DNA of 47,046 nt from Nemertoderma westbladi (taxonomy: Eukaryota; Xenacoelomorpha; Nemertodermatida; Nemertodermatidae). The notes below the pieces were generated by a model. That model ran no database searches. It worked only from the letters and a program-made list of their open reading frames with translations, and had not been told where the DNA came from. Positions 30,368-40,521 of the stretch are shown here, one piece after another (the stretch's first letter is position 1; each line of letters begins with the position of its first letter). A program made the translations under genes and the position numbers. Location of the stretch: assembly GCA_032718475.1 (NCBI GenBank), contig JAUCBJ010006903.1, positions 1-47,046 on the forward strand. The letters run 5' to 3'.

Positions 30368-31534
30368 CTATGGATTAACACACTCGGGAATACTGCGACT
30401 TTGGAAGTCAGCTGGTAGGTTGCGCGAACCCTGGATATGGACCACGAGGAGGGAGAACTGGCTCACCATGGCGAGGAAGGTAGTGAGTCTCGGGCTGTTG
30501 GAGTAAGCCCCAGGAGTAAGTTTAGCGAAGGCCTGGACGCAGGGTTTACTATCGGTGACAACGGACGTGCGGACGTGTGATGAACAGCTGCGGCGATGGT
30601 GAGTGCTTCCAATTCGCAAGGAAGCCACGTACGTTGATGGGTTCGCAACTTCGTGGAGTAGAACCAACCCGGCGACGAGGAGTTTCGACTCGCGGCGGAC
30701 ATATAAGACAGTGCCGAGTCCATCGACGCTGGAGGCGGCGTCAGTGACGATGAACAGCTCGTCGGAGGGCCATGGGAGAACCACAGTACGGCATGTTTTC
30801 AGGGCGGCCTGAGCGCGCCGGAACGCACAAGTCGAAGGATCCGTCCACTGAACGATATCGGCGGAAGCGCCGACTGCGAGTTCGTCGAGGTCGGAGAGAA
30901 GTGCTGCGCAACAGGGGAGAACGCGCGCGAGGACTTTATACGATCCCAGGAAGGAACGGAGGGACCGGACAGTGTCAGGTTTATCACAGGTTGCGAAGGC
31001 TAAAACGACATGAGACGATGCGGTCAGGGAGCCAGCAGTCCATTGCCAGCCAAGAATGGTAGTGGAATGCGGGCAAATGACGGTCTTCTTGGGGGATAAA
31101 CGTAAAGAAGAGCGTGCGAGGGCTGTGAGTAGCGCGTTAAAATTTGCGGCTAATTCGTCTATCGTGTTGCCGCCACAATACAAATCGTCTGCGAGTTTAC
31201 TGACGGCGCCCTGCTTGATAAGTTCCCCGAGGACACGGCACATCAGTTCTTCCAAGGCGGTCTCGGATCCGGGCATACCCATGGCGCAGTGGGTATAGAC
31301 TCGCACGCCGCGGAATGGTGTAACAACACCGCAGAACTTCATGGAGTTGCGACTAATGGGGATCTGGTAGAATGCACTCGTTAAATCGGTTTTGATGAGG
31401 AACTTATAGGAGCCAATTTCGTGCAGGGTAGACTCGACACTAGGGAGGAGTGATGGCTGGGGTTTAGCATACCGGGCGATCTCGTTAAAGGCTGTAACGA
31501 GACGAGTTCCTCCGTTGGGTTTGGCGACGAGGAA
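30368..31534 (-). pseudogene. Outer Gypsy reverse transcriptase (3' part) and RNase H
   Basis: Starts right at the inner element's insertion point within the fingers of the reverse transcriptase. KTDLTSAFYQIPI is motif A and KLADDLYCGGNT is the catalytic ADD box; [12 protein letters not shown] begins RNase H. Two compensating frameshifts in RNase H (about 30665 and 30575) move the conserved [15 protein letters not shown] segment into another frame. The 5' part of the enzyme is at 36828 and above. The element order and ADD box are of a Gypsy type frequent in aquatic invertebrates (from memory). Confidence 0.85.
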
Positions 31535-31816
31535 TGTAGTGATATGGAATAACTCAAGGGTGAGCGTGAGGCTATATCATATCAGTATATTATGTATTAA
31601 TATGTCAGACAGTGCAGTGCAGAAGTGTACAGGTGTAGGCTTTAGGAAGCCGAAGTGCAGTACTACAGAAGTACTGATGATCAGCTGATCTGCCGATATC
31701 ACTAGGCAACCAACGTAATCAGGGTATACCGTAAAAGTAACTTTTGTAACCAACCACCAAATATATGTAGAATGAAATACAGTATATAAAAGTGTGAACC
31801 ACTGGATGTCACTACA
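31535..31816 (-). repeat. Inner Gypsy 3' LTR
   Basis: 282 bp, no difference seen from 36541-36822. Ends are 8-bp inverted repeats, TGTAGTGA and TCACTACA. TATATAAAAG near 31789 is antisense to the element. AGGAA flanks it at 31530-31534. Confidence 0.96.
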
Positions 31817-31826
31817 CCCCCCTTCT
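31817..31826 (-). other. Inner Gypsy polypurine tract
   Basis: On the minus strand AGAAGGGGGG directly abuts the 3' LTR. Confidence 0.85.
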
Positions 31827-31921
31827 AGCTCGTTATGAGTTATAGTCGCTGTGGGGGTTTATGTTGCCGAGTAGGGTAACGGCGGGTGCGTGTAGGCATT
31901 TCGCGTGTGGTAACAATATTG

Positions 31922-34900
31922 TCAAATTTGACAGTTTTGGGTGGCCCAGCAGAGTTGATATCTGCCACGGGTGTGTGTGTTGTGGCAGTGTCGTCGGGAA
32001 TCCTGGGAGTTGCCGCAGAGGCACTGGAGAGTGGGTGGCATCGAAGTGTCGAGAAGTAGGAAGCGACGGTTCCTACTTATATTACAGCTGGAAGGGGTCC
32101 TGACCGTGTATCTACGGTTGGGCCCAGCCTCAACGACCATCCCCTTTCGGTCCCAGCGTTTGGAGTGGGGGTCTTGTATCACAACGTGGTCATGAACTGC
32201 GAGGGGCGGGAGGCTGTGGGCCGCTTTGTTATAGTCGGTAATGCGTTTCGTATGTAGTGGTGGAAGAACTTCATCGAGTCGGCGCCGTGTGGCCTGGTGG
32301 TCCGCCGCAAATGCACTGTGGTGTGCGGGGACGCGAGTACGGAGGGGGTGGCCGTACACTACTTGAGCGGGAGACAGACCGCTCTCCCGTGGGCTGTTCC
32401 TGAGTGAGAGTAGACCCTCGGCAAAGGCCTCGGAGGTGTGAGAGCCACCTACTTTATCTAGAGGGCTCTTGAGGGACTTTACAGTTGCCTCCGCGTGCCC
32501 ATTACCCTGCGGGTATTCCGCGGAGGAGGTAACTGGGATAACACCCCATTCGTTAAGAAATGTTTTCGTCGCTGTGGCGGTGAGTGGGGTGCCGCCATCC
32601 GAGCGGAGTCGGGTTGGTATACCATACCGGGTAAACCATTGTTTTAGCGCCGCAATAGTCTGTAGAGCGGTTGGGGGACCCGGGAAGTTGTGAAGGTCGG
32701 GCCAGCCGCTGTAACGATCGGCGAGGGCGACGTAGTGCCGGCCATTTAGGCTGAAAAAGTCCGCGGATATGTCTTCGAATATCCGTGTTGGGAGAGGTTC
32801 CTGGAGGAAGGGTTCCTTCGGTGGGGTCGATCGGTGGCGAAGACACGACGGACAGCTGGCGACGGATGTCCGAATGTCATTGGTGAGGCCCGGCCAGTAC
32901 ACCCACTGTCGGGCTCGCCGAAGGGATTTGTCAACCCCTTGATGGGGAGTGTGGAGGCGTTCCAACGTGATGGCTCGGGCCGCCTGGGGGATGACGAGGC
33001 GTTGACCATAAAGTACCAGGTCGCCATCTGTTGATAGGGAGTCCCGGAGGGACCAGTAGGCACCAACCGCGGGGTCGCTACGTGAACTGGGGGGGAAACC
33101 GTGCTGGACAGCGGTATGTAGAGAACGGTAAGCCTCGTCTTCCCTAGCAGTGTTGGATAGCTCCTGGAGGACCGGGTCCTCGAGGTGATCCTCGCCGGAA
33201 ATCGCGGAGACGTTGGCGAGTGTAACAGAGCGCAGATTGTAGGCAATCTCGCCATCGTCGACGAGGTCGGCTGCGGTCGGTTGGTCGACGGGTGACCGGG
33301 AAAGCGCGTCTGGGATTGCGTGGTCTTTCCCGCGGCACCAAGTTGTGGTAAATATATACGGGGACAACTTTGACTTCAGCCGCTGGATCCGAGTGTTGTC
33401 AACCTCAGAGTGCCCCTTGCGGTTGAGGATGGTGACCAGTGGTTGATGGTCGGTAACGAGCGTGAAGCTAGGGAGCCCAAGGAGGAAAGTACGACACTTT
33501 GTGGCGGCCCAGACGACTGCAAGGAGTTCGAGCTCTATTGTTGCGTAGCGCGATTCCGTATCGGAAGTGAATCTGGAGCCACATTCAACGAGCTTCCACT
33601 CGACACCGTGGCGTTGGAGAAGGGCGTAGCCGAGCCCTTTGAGGCGAGAAGCGTCGGTCACAAGTCGGGTGTCGAGGGAGACATCAAAGGGAGCCAGTAC
33701 TGGGGTTGTTGTGAGGGCGCGTTTAGTGGCGTCGAAGGCCCGCTGATGGTCGCTGGTCCAGATGTACGGCGACTTGATACTCAGGAGAGGTCGCAGTGGA
33801 AGGAGTAACTCGGCGATGGAGGTGGAGAAAGGAGCTAGTTGTTCCACCAAACCGACGAAACTCCGAAGGTCGGTGAGAGTTTCCGGTCGGGGGAAGGACG
33901 CGATCGCAGAAAGTTTAGCGGGGTCAGCGCGGATGCCATCCGAGCCGACGAGGAAGCCGCCAAACTTCACCTCCGATTTCGCGAGTTGTACCTTGCCAGG
34001 GTGGAGGCAGATACCAGTCGATCTGCAGCGCTCGAGAAAGCGTTGGATGCTACAGATGTGTTCCTCGAGAGTATTATCGTATAGGAGGACATCGTCCACG
34101 ATCTTAAGCATTCGTGGGATACCTCGGAGTGCGTCATCGCCCCGGCGGTTGAATTCGTCGCCGGAAGAAATAAGCCCCATCACACTGCGTGTGTGTTTAT
34201 ATCGCCCCCATGGAGTAATGAAGGTGGTTAGGAGCTGAGATTCAGCGTCTAGGGGTACCTGCCAATACCCATGGGAGGCGTCGAACACTGAAAAGTATCG
34301 AGCAGTGGGGGAAATTTCTGCAACCGCGACTCGTGGATTGGGTGTGGGGTAGAATGGCCGTTTAACCTGGTAGTTAAGATGGCGCAAATCCACACATAGA
34401 CGAAGTTTACCGCTGGGTTTCCGGGTAACTGTAAGCGGGTGGGCCCACTCGGTGGGTTCATCCACACGCTGTATGACGTCGCGGCGTTCCAAGTCATCAA
34501 GGAGGGTTTTTACCTCGTCCCGAAGAGCAAACGGAATCGGACGAGCGCCGTTGGCATGGTAGGGCTGGGCGCCCTCCTTGAGTTCTATATGCATGGGGGG
34601 ACCAGTAATGGTTGACAGAGGGGCGGCCTCGTCGTCGAAAACATCCCCGTAACGGTCGAGAATAGCGCTAGGGCTGTCGGAACCTGAACGACAGGGATCA
34701 GGTTCTAGAACTGCGACCGGTACAGGGGTCCCAGTTGAGGTTGCGGAGACGGCTATGGGATATGGGAAACTCAGGGGGAGGATCCCAAGATCTAAGCAAA
34801 CGGATTTGCTTAGAATTAAACCCTCCGTCTCCGGAGAGAGAATGACTTCGGTAGTTGCAGTGTTGCCACCGGAAGTAATAGAAGCGGGTAGACGGCCGCG

Positions 34901-35191
34901 AGTTTGAAGGGGAAGACCATCCGCTGCGACCAAATCCAGATTCATCGACGGGAGTAGATCCGCATGGAGGCCTCCGAGCTTGTAGAAGAGGTCTTCGCTT
35001 AGGATGGTCGCTGCTGCGCCGCTGTCGGGGAGCGCACGGTGTACCTTTCCCAGATAGGTACCGGTACCGGACAGGGTGAGATCCACCGAGATGTAGTCCA
35101 GTTTACAGACCGCCGCGCTGTACTCGAGGCGGTTGATGGAATCCCGGGATAATATAGTGTTAGTTTTGGTGGGTTTCGGCGCAGGACCGCG
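31922..35191 (-). CDS. Inner Gypsy pol: protease, reverse transcriptase, RNase H, integrase
   Basis: About 1,089 codons without a stop. Counted from 35191: protease Asp in [12 protein letters not shown] (about residue 56); reverse transcriptase with [12 protein letters not shown] and catalytic IVDDVLLYD (about 365); RNase H with [12 protein letters not shown] (about 513), [12 protein letters not shown] and TDHQPL; integrase zinc region HTPHQGVDK and CPSCLRHR (about 746-783), then DDE Asp 811 (ISADFF), Asp 865 (RSDGG) and Glu 901 ([13 protein letters not shown]). All catalytic residues are present. The frame stays open upstream to 35563, over gag, but that part is not pol-like; the palindrome separates gag and pol frames. 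Confidence 0.92.
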   Translation of the reverse strand, partial: RGPAPKPTKTNTILSRDSINRLEYSAAVCKLDYISVDLTLSGTGTYLGKVHRALPDSGAAATILSEDLFYKLGGLHADLLPSMNLDLVAADGLPLQTRGRLPASITSGGNTATTEVILSPETEGLILSKSVCLDLGILPLSFPYPIAVSATSTGTPVPVAVLEPDPCRSGSDSPSAILDRYGDVFDDEAAPLSTITGPPMHIELKEGAQPYHANGARPIPFALRDEVKTLLDDLERRDVIQRVDEPTEWAHPLTVTRKPSGKLRLCVDLRHLNYQVKRPFYPTPNPRVAVAEISPTARYFSVFDASHGYWQVPLDAESQLLTTFITPWGRYKHTRSVMGLISSGDEFNRRGDDALRGIPRMLKIVDDVLLYDNTLEEHICSIQRFLERCRSTGICLHPGKVQLAKSEVKFGGFLVGSDGIRADPAKLSAIASFPRPETLTDLRSFVGLVEQLAPFSTSIAELLLPLRPLLSIKSPYIWTSDHQRAFDATKRALTTTPVLAPFDVSLDTRLVTDASRLKGLGYALLQRHGVEWKLVECGSRFTSDTESRYATIELELLAVVWAATKCRTFLLGLPSFTLVTDHQPLVTILNRKGHSEVDNTRIQRLKSKLSPYIFTTTWCRGKDHAIPDALSRSPVDQPTAADLVDDGEIAYNLRSVTLANVSAISGEDHLEDPVLQELSNTAREDEAYRSLHTAVQHGFPPSSRSDPAVGAYWSLRDSLSTDGDLVLYGQRLVIPQAARAITLERLHTPHQGVDKSLRRARQWVYWPGLTNDIRTSVASCPSCLRHRSTPPKEPFLQEPLPTRIFEDISADFFSLNGRHYVALADRYSGWPDLHNFPGPPTALQTIAALKQWFTRYGIPTRLRSDGGTPLTATATKTFLNEWGVIPVTSSAEYPQGNGHAEATVKSLKSPLDKVGGSHTSEAFAEGLLSLRNSPRESGLSPAQVVYGHPLRTRVPAHHSAFAADHQATRRRLDEVLPPLHTKRITDYNKAAHSLPPLAVHDHVVIQDPHSKRWDRKGMVVEAGPNRRYTVRTPSSCNISRNRRFLLLDTSMPPTLQCLCGNSQDSRRHCHNTHTRGRYQLCWATQNCQI

Positions 35192-35272
35192 GCGATGGTT
35201 GCGGTAAAACCGGCCACTTTTACAAAGTATGCCATACTTTGTAAAAGTGGCCGGTTTTACCGCAACCATCGC
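35192..35272. repeat. 81-bp perfect palindrome at the gag/pol junction
   Basis: Arms 35192-35231 and 35233-35272 are exact reverse complements of 40 bp around a single base (35232). The right arm encodes the second gag zinc knuckle on the minus strand; the left arm is its inverted copy and introduces the gag stop. Confidence 0.97.
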
Positions 35273-36461
35273 ACTGAACTTCTCGGGCGGGGCAATTGGA
35301 CCTGTCGGTATGTTGCTGGTTACCGCAATTACCGCAATTGCGTGCGCGAGGGTTCCCGCCACGAGAAGAGGTTCTCGTGGATTGTCCGGGAGTTGAGCGG
35401 TTTCCCGAACTGGTTTGCGGTCGATTGGGGGCACCTGGACACATTGGTGAGCGGCCGCGCCGCTGCTTGTATTGGGAAACATTCGCGATGGCACCGGAGC
35501 CGCCGAGAAACGACTGATTTTTGGAGCTCGACTCCCAGTTTTGGCAAGTCTGGACGCAGACATCGAGTGTGGGCCGGGGCAAGACTTTTAAGAGCTCCTG
35601 TTGTGTCTCGGCGGAGTGGAGACCGACCAAAATTTGTGTTACAATTTGGTCATCATGGCAATGTAGGCAGAGTTCGGCGAGGTCAGCGAGGTGCTGGAGA
35701 GTGATGTAGAAGTCGTCGAACATCTCCTGTGGGCCCTGGCGGCGTTTATGGAAGGCCAAGCAATCCAGGGCAATGCTGCGTTTGGAACGAAGATGATCCC
35801 GCAGACCGTCGAGTACGAGTTTCATAGTCATGGCGTCGTCGTCGGGATCCGGTTTTAGGTGGACTCGGACGACTTCCTGGAGTCCCGGACCTAATGCAGT
35901 CAGGAGAGTATAAACCTGTTCGCGGCGGGGGTATGTCTCCGCCCGCTGGCGGTTTGCGTTATATTCCCAGCTGTCCCGCCAGCGACGGAAAGCGGGAAGG
36001 TCGACGGAGGTGTCGATTCAGTCGAGGCTGTCGATCGAGATCAAGTGCCGTCGTCCGGGGGGTCCGGGGACTGGTGCCACGGGGGCTAATGCCGGGTTGG
36101 CAGGGTCGACATTTTGCTGACGAGCAAGTCTGTCGAGAAGGTCCCGAAGTTATGGATCGGAACGGGCCTGTTGTTCCTCTAATCGGCGATTTGCTTCTGC
36201 CTGCTGTCCGCGGTGTTTGCGTTGTTGCTGTTGCATGAACTGCAGGAGTTTATCCATGCCGCGTGGATTTTACTCAGTTTCGATAGCGGATTCGATTGCG
36301 GATTGTAGCGTAGTTCTAAGCTTCACAACCGATGTTTTGTTGTCATGCGGGATGCGGGTGTCATCACAGTATTGCAACAGTTCGGCATGGGTTAATGCGT
36401 TGATCTCGTCGTGGGTTAGATCTAACCAGGGTTTATCCTCGGCGTATTCCGCTTCTGCCAT
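35220..36461 (-). pseudogene. Inner Gypsy gag with three in-frame stops
   Basis: Starts at ATG 36459-36461 (MAEAEYAEDKPWL). One frame runs 414 codons but is cut by TAA at 36270-36272, TAA at 36150-36152 and TGA at 36018-36020. After the third stop comes a typical capsid-like part (LPAFRRWRDSWEYN) and the nucleocapsid: a first zinc knuckle ([15 protein letters not shown]) and a second one ([13 protein letters not shown]) that loses its final Cys where the palindrome begins. Each stop is one C-to-T change away from a sense codon. Gag would package the element's RNA. Confidence 0.85.
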
Positions 36462-36522
36462 CGGAACGTCAATGAACGTGCGATAAAAAAGGGTAAACCC
36501 GCGAATCGAGTTCAGGAGTAAG

Positions 36523-36540
36523 TGACTACTCGCAGCGCCA
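36523..36540 (-). other. Inner Gypsy primer-binding site
   Basis: On the minus strand TGGCGCTGCGAGTAGTCA directly follows the 5' LTR. A TGG start is expected for pairing with a tRNA CCA end. The tRNA species is not identified. Confidence 0.75.
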
Positions 36541-36822
36541 TGTAGTGATATGGAATAACTCAAGGGTGAGCGTGAGGCTATATCATATCAGTATATTATG
36601 TATTAATATGTCAGACAGTGCAGTGCAGAAGTGTACAGGTGTAGGCTTTAGGAAGCCGAAGTGCAGTACTACAGAAGTACTGATGATCAGCTGATCTGCC
36701 GATATCACTAGGCAACCAACGTAATCAGGGTATACCGTAAAAGTAACTTTTGTAACCAACCACCAAATATATGTAGAATGAAATACAGTATATAAAAGTG
36801 TGAACCACTGGATGTCACTACA
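36541..36822 (-). repeat. Inner Gypsy 5' LTR
   Basis: 282 bp reading identical to 31535-31816. The copy of target duplication AGGAA follows at 36823-36827. Confidence 0.96.
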
Positions 36823-36827
36823 AGGAA

Positions 36828-38265
36828 GGAGGGACTGAGATACTCCACATGTACCCCTGCGTGTTCGGGTGTAGCGAAGACACCGCGTTGTTCGAGTTCG
36901 TCGAACCGGTCCTGCAACTCAACAAGACGGTTGCGGCCGTATTGGGGTACGCGTCCTTTCTGTTGAGGGGGTAGAGTTGGTCCCATTTTGACAACGGCTT
37001 CGAAGGGGCCCGCGGCGTTATATCTGGGGTACTCTGCTTCGAATACCGTGGAGTGCGCGGCGAGGACTTCGGAAAACTGGCAGCGTTCAGCGCAGGTGAG
37101 GATGTTTTCGGGGTCTAAGCGTACGCCGTCGACGGAACGGGGGTTGGGGCAATGGGTAGAGCGCGATGCAGGCGGTGGGACTGTGTCAACAGCAGCGGTC
37201 GGTATTGCCGCCGGTTGGATGGGTGTTGCCAAGTAAACGTGAGAGTTCCGTTTGATCCTGACGGGGATCTGGGTGACGTTGCGGATGGCGACGGAACCGT
37301 CGCACACTTCGGCAAGGAACGGTTGGAACCAGGGCTCGTTCGGAGACGTAGATGGATGGTGGGGTGCCAGTAAGAGGGGCACGGTACTCGCTACCGGTAG
37401 AGTGAGATCCGTGTCTGGCCAGACTACGACGGACCGGGTAGATGCACGTACCAGTGTGGACTCGGGTCTTCGTGGGCGCGTGGAGGTTGAGTGCTGGCCT
37501 CCGAAGGGTATTGTGGTGCCGTCCGGTAGGGTAATCGTCATATGGGCAGGACATAGCATTATATCATTGCGGTATAGGAACGGCATTCCACAAATGATGG
37601 GACATCCGAGCTCCGGGACAACGAGACCGTTAAACTCGAAGGGAATCGAGCCACAGTGGACGACGAAACGCGTTTCGCCGGTAACCTTCATCTTAGACTG
37701 TCCATCGGCCTGTTCGGGAACCTGGCAACTACTCGGGGAGATATGGACGCCCAGCTGGCGGGCGAACGCCTCCCGGATGAGATCGGATTCTGCGCCACTG
37801 TCGAGTAGCAATCGAAGTGGACGGGACTGATAATCGGCTTCCAAGACGGGGGAATGCATCACAGCGACCCGGCGGGCCGCTGGTGGTTGGTTGTAACCCA
37901 TTGGGGAATCATCGGGGGGCTCGAACTCGTCATTGGAACTGGCGGAATTGGCGATATCGACGGCGCGAGTCCAGACGAGGAGCTGTTTATCCTGATCGGG
38001 GAGGAATGGGCAGGTACTGAGGAAGTGGTCGAAGTCCTTGCGTTGCGCCTGCTTGTACAGGGGGCAAACCCGGGCAGGTCGTCTGCGGTTCTGTAAACTA
38101 CGGCAGTCCGGCTGGCGCGCGCAGTTCGGGTGGTGCTGGGCGACCTCCGTCGTCTGGGAGCGGAACGTGCGCACGTCGGCTGACACGCGGAGCTCTTCCA
38201 AGAGGGACGGCATTGCCTGACTGATCTCGGCCTTGGCGGAAGCCAAGGTGCGGGAACGAAGTTCG
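36828..38265 (-). pseudogene. Outer Gypsy gag end, protease and start of reverse transcriptase
   Basis: A continuous frame holds a zinc-knuckle-like segment (VCPLYKQAQRKDFDHFLSTC), in which the usual second Cys position is Tyr, then an aspartic protease with LLLDSGAESDLI, then the reverse transcriptase start (GRNRLVELQDRF). It is cut by the inner element's 5' LTR at the duplicated AGGAA. The frame runs on a little into that LTR before a stop, which is chance. Confidence 0.82.
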
Positions 38266-38883
38266 CATCATATCGTTGCTTAACCAACGCTGGTAAGTCC
38301 TCGTGGATGAGACGTAACCAAGTCAACACAAGGAAGTTCTCCACCGTGGGGGAGATCTCCTCGGCGGCGGCGGGGAGCTCGCCGTGGTGGGTAATACCCC
38401 CGAGGGGTGAGAGGAGGTTGTCATCTAAAAACGCTGTGAGACGTTGGAAATGTCTTCGTGGCGTTCCTCGTGCTCGAGGTGGATGGTGGAGAGATCTAGG
38501 AATTGGGAGCCGGTCCGTTGAAAACCGTAATGTAATCGGAGGGCCTGCCAGACGTATGAGAGAGATGTTGATTTTAGTACGATGGTGTTATGCGCAATAA
38601 CCTGCGCGTAGTTGGCGATTTGGCCCAGCATGAACTCGAGGGAGACGAGTTGTTGCTGCGCGGTACGTCATTGGGCGTCCGGAACACCGGCGGCGTCGTC
38701 GACGAGACCACGGGTCGGACTCGCAGGAGAAGCCTTCTCCCATACTGCGCCAGCGGCGGTAAACCGTGCGAACTCTGGGTCGAGAGACAGACTATAAATC
38801 AACGTCTGGCGCCAGGACTCGAATGAAGTGATGGATTCCTGAGTAGTGAGTTTAACTAAACATCGAGGCCGTTGATTCGCCAT
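38255..38883 (-). pseudogene. Outer Gypsy gag, N-terminal part, broken
   Basis: Starts at ATG 38881-38883 (MANQRPRCLVKL). An in-frame TGA lies at 38668-38670, then the same frame continues (LGQIANYAQVIAHNTIVL). Frame changes near 38425-38450 and near 38250-38270 are needed to follow the similarity-like open frames into the next segment. Gag would form the particle that packages element RNA. The assignment rests on position between LTR and protease, not on a strong motif. Confidence 0.6.
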
Positions 38884-39122
38884 GGTGAATGGTGGATCGG
38901 GTTGGGTACTGCGTGAGTCCGCAGTACCGGTTAGGTAAGTAAGTAGTAGCCTAACTGGTGGGTGGATCGCCAGTAGGTACCGGTAACGGCTGACTGGATA
39001 GCAGGAAGTCGACAGGGGGAGCTCCGACCCCGGGTCGCCTGGTGAAGAGGACGTGTAGCGACTCTGACTTGCTGCTGACAGGCTGAGGGGTGAGAATCGA
39101 ACTCCGAAACGTTGCCACCACA

Positions 39123-39459
39123 CCAGAGGGTAAAAAGAACAAGTGCCGCGGACACGTAGGTGACTGGTGTATTAACATATAACTGATACCGGGTAATAAT
39201 GTTACATATAACATAGGTAAATGGCTACAGTAGCAATACGGTCATACACATAAGCAGTATCACGGTAAAGGAGCAGGTCTGCTATCCAGCAGTCGGGGTA
39301 AAAGTGATACAGCTCCGCAAGCGTGCAGAGCCAGGTAATCAGATAGTCTGACCCTGCTCACCGGGGGACCGGTCTTACACATAGCAGTATGACGTCACCC
39401 GGTGTGTTCTAACTAGTGACCACACAAGGTCTGTCAACCGGTTTGACGGTTGGCTGGCG
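39123..39459 (-). repeat. Outer Gypsy 5' LTR
   Basis: Direct repeat of 28032-28368 with five transitions. Being upstream of gag on the minus strand it is the 5' LTR. Confidence 0.92.
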
Positions 39460-40125
39460 CAGCTTTAATTTTCGTCTTTGGAATGTACCCTAAATATCAT
39501 TAGAACCTGAATCCGGATCTGAAAATTGTTTTACATTTCACCAAAAAATGCCAAAGATATTATCAAAATACGAAGGTGTAAATTTTGAGACGTAAATAGC
39601 TATAATGTTGTAATGTAATTATAATGTTATAATGTAATAATTATAAAATAGCCCCCTGGAGATCCAAATACAATTTCTAACGCCCATGTATCAGCTTTTT
39701 CCCAACAAAATTCAAATGTTTTTACATATTTCGAATCCTTGGTGCATGGACAGCTTTCCACCGGTAGTACCAACAAACCGATATAAGGTAGAAGAATAAC
39801 TGCGGTGTAACTGATGCAATATCGCTGGAGACACTTTTTTTAAACGAAGTGAAACGATCTTTGTTTCAAATGTTATGTAATCTCATTAAGAGTTGTAGAA
39901 AAATTAGGGGGGTGGGTCGTGTCATTGAATTATGACACTATATTCCGGGGCATGGTGTACACTGTACTCCTATACTGTAGATCTTAGTGCACTCTGTCCT
40001 ATACGATAAACTGTTCCAAAATCTCAGACAGACAAAGGTCAATGGCTCTGACACACTGATATTTACATTTATAATTTACCTTAAATACATTTCTTACCTA
40101 GGGCCATAAGTTATCGTCCTCCGCT
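39460..40125. other. Intron 10, between the Gypsy nest and a minisatellite
   Basis: AT-rich sequence with reiterated TAATGTTATAATGTAAT near 39600-39645. No exon or element is recognised. Confidence 0.5.
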
Positions 40126-40314
40126 CGAGATAATTAACCAATCAGTGCATTTGAATTATTAGGGGCCCGAGATAATTAACCAATCAGTGTATTTGAATTT
40201 AGGGACCCGAGATAGTTAACCAATCAGTGCATTTGAATTATTAGGGGCCCGAGATAATTAACCAATCAGTGCATTTGAATTATTAGGGGCCCGAGATAAT
40301 TAACCAATCAGTGT
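40126..40314. repeat. 43-bp minisatellite, about 4.5 copies
   Basis: Unit CGAGATAATTAACCAATCAG then TGCATTTGAATTATTAGGGGCC, with single-base variants and a shorter second copy. Each unit contains ACCAATCA. Confidence 0.93.
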
Positions 40315-40315
40315 C

Positions 40316-40375
40316 ATATTACACTACGCTAACCTAAAACCAATATAAAACGTAATTACACTATGTACATGTACA
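40316..40375 (-). repeat. Inverted copy of the 60-bp segment at 3620-3679
   Basis: Exact over 60 bases. It lies between the minisatellite and the 5' UTR of the second LINE, with no other LINE 3' sequence around it. Confidence 0.9.
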
Positions 40376-40521
40376 TAGTGGGCTATTTTACCGGTATTAT
40401 ACCGGTATACAGTGTTCAGCTGTACTGCTGTTGTACGCTGTTGTGCTGCAGTACTGCAGTACTGTAATCCAGCCTAAACACATATATTTTTCTTATTACG
40501 ATATTGTATTTGGTGCCGGCA

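Larger units (their letters stand above)
31535..36822 (-). mobile_element. Younger Gypsy LTR retrotransposon (inner), 5,288 bp
   Basis: Complete structure on the minus strand: 282-bp LTRs that read identical, starting TGTAGTGA and ending TCACTACA; a 5-bp target duplication AGGAA (31530-31534 and 36823-36827); primer-binding site directly at the 5' LTR; polypurine tract directly at the 3' LTR; gag then pol. It sits inside the reverse transcriptase of the outer element. Identical LTRs mean recent insertion, yet gag has three in-frame stops and the gag/pol junction carries an 81-bp palindrome. Confidence 0.96.
28032..39459 (-). mobile_element. Older Gypsy LTR retrotransposon (outer), interrupted by a younger Gypsy element
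   Basis: Two direct 337-bp repeats (28032-28368 and 39123-39459) bound an element that reads on the minus strand in the order gag, protease, reverse transcriptase, RNase H, integrase. Without the inner element it is about 6.1 kb. The LTRs differ at five positions, all transitions (about 98.5% identity). Its genes carry several stops and frameshifts, so it is dead. A purine tract lies beside the 3' LTR. The outermost LTR bases are unclear and I found no target-site duplication. Confidence 0.9.

Noticed and set aside
29549-38826. Numerous plus-strand frames of 60-192 codons across the Gypsy nest
   Set aside because: They are antisense shadows of gag and pol, whose catalytic motifs lie on the minus strand.
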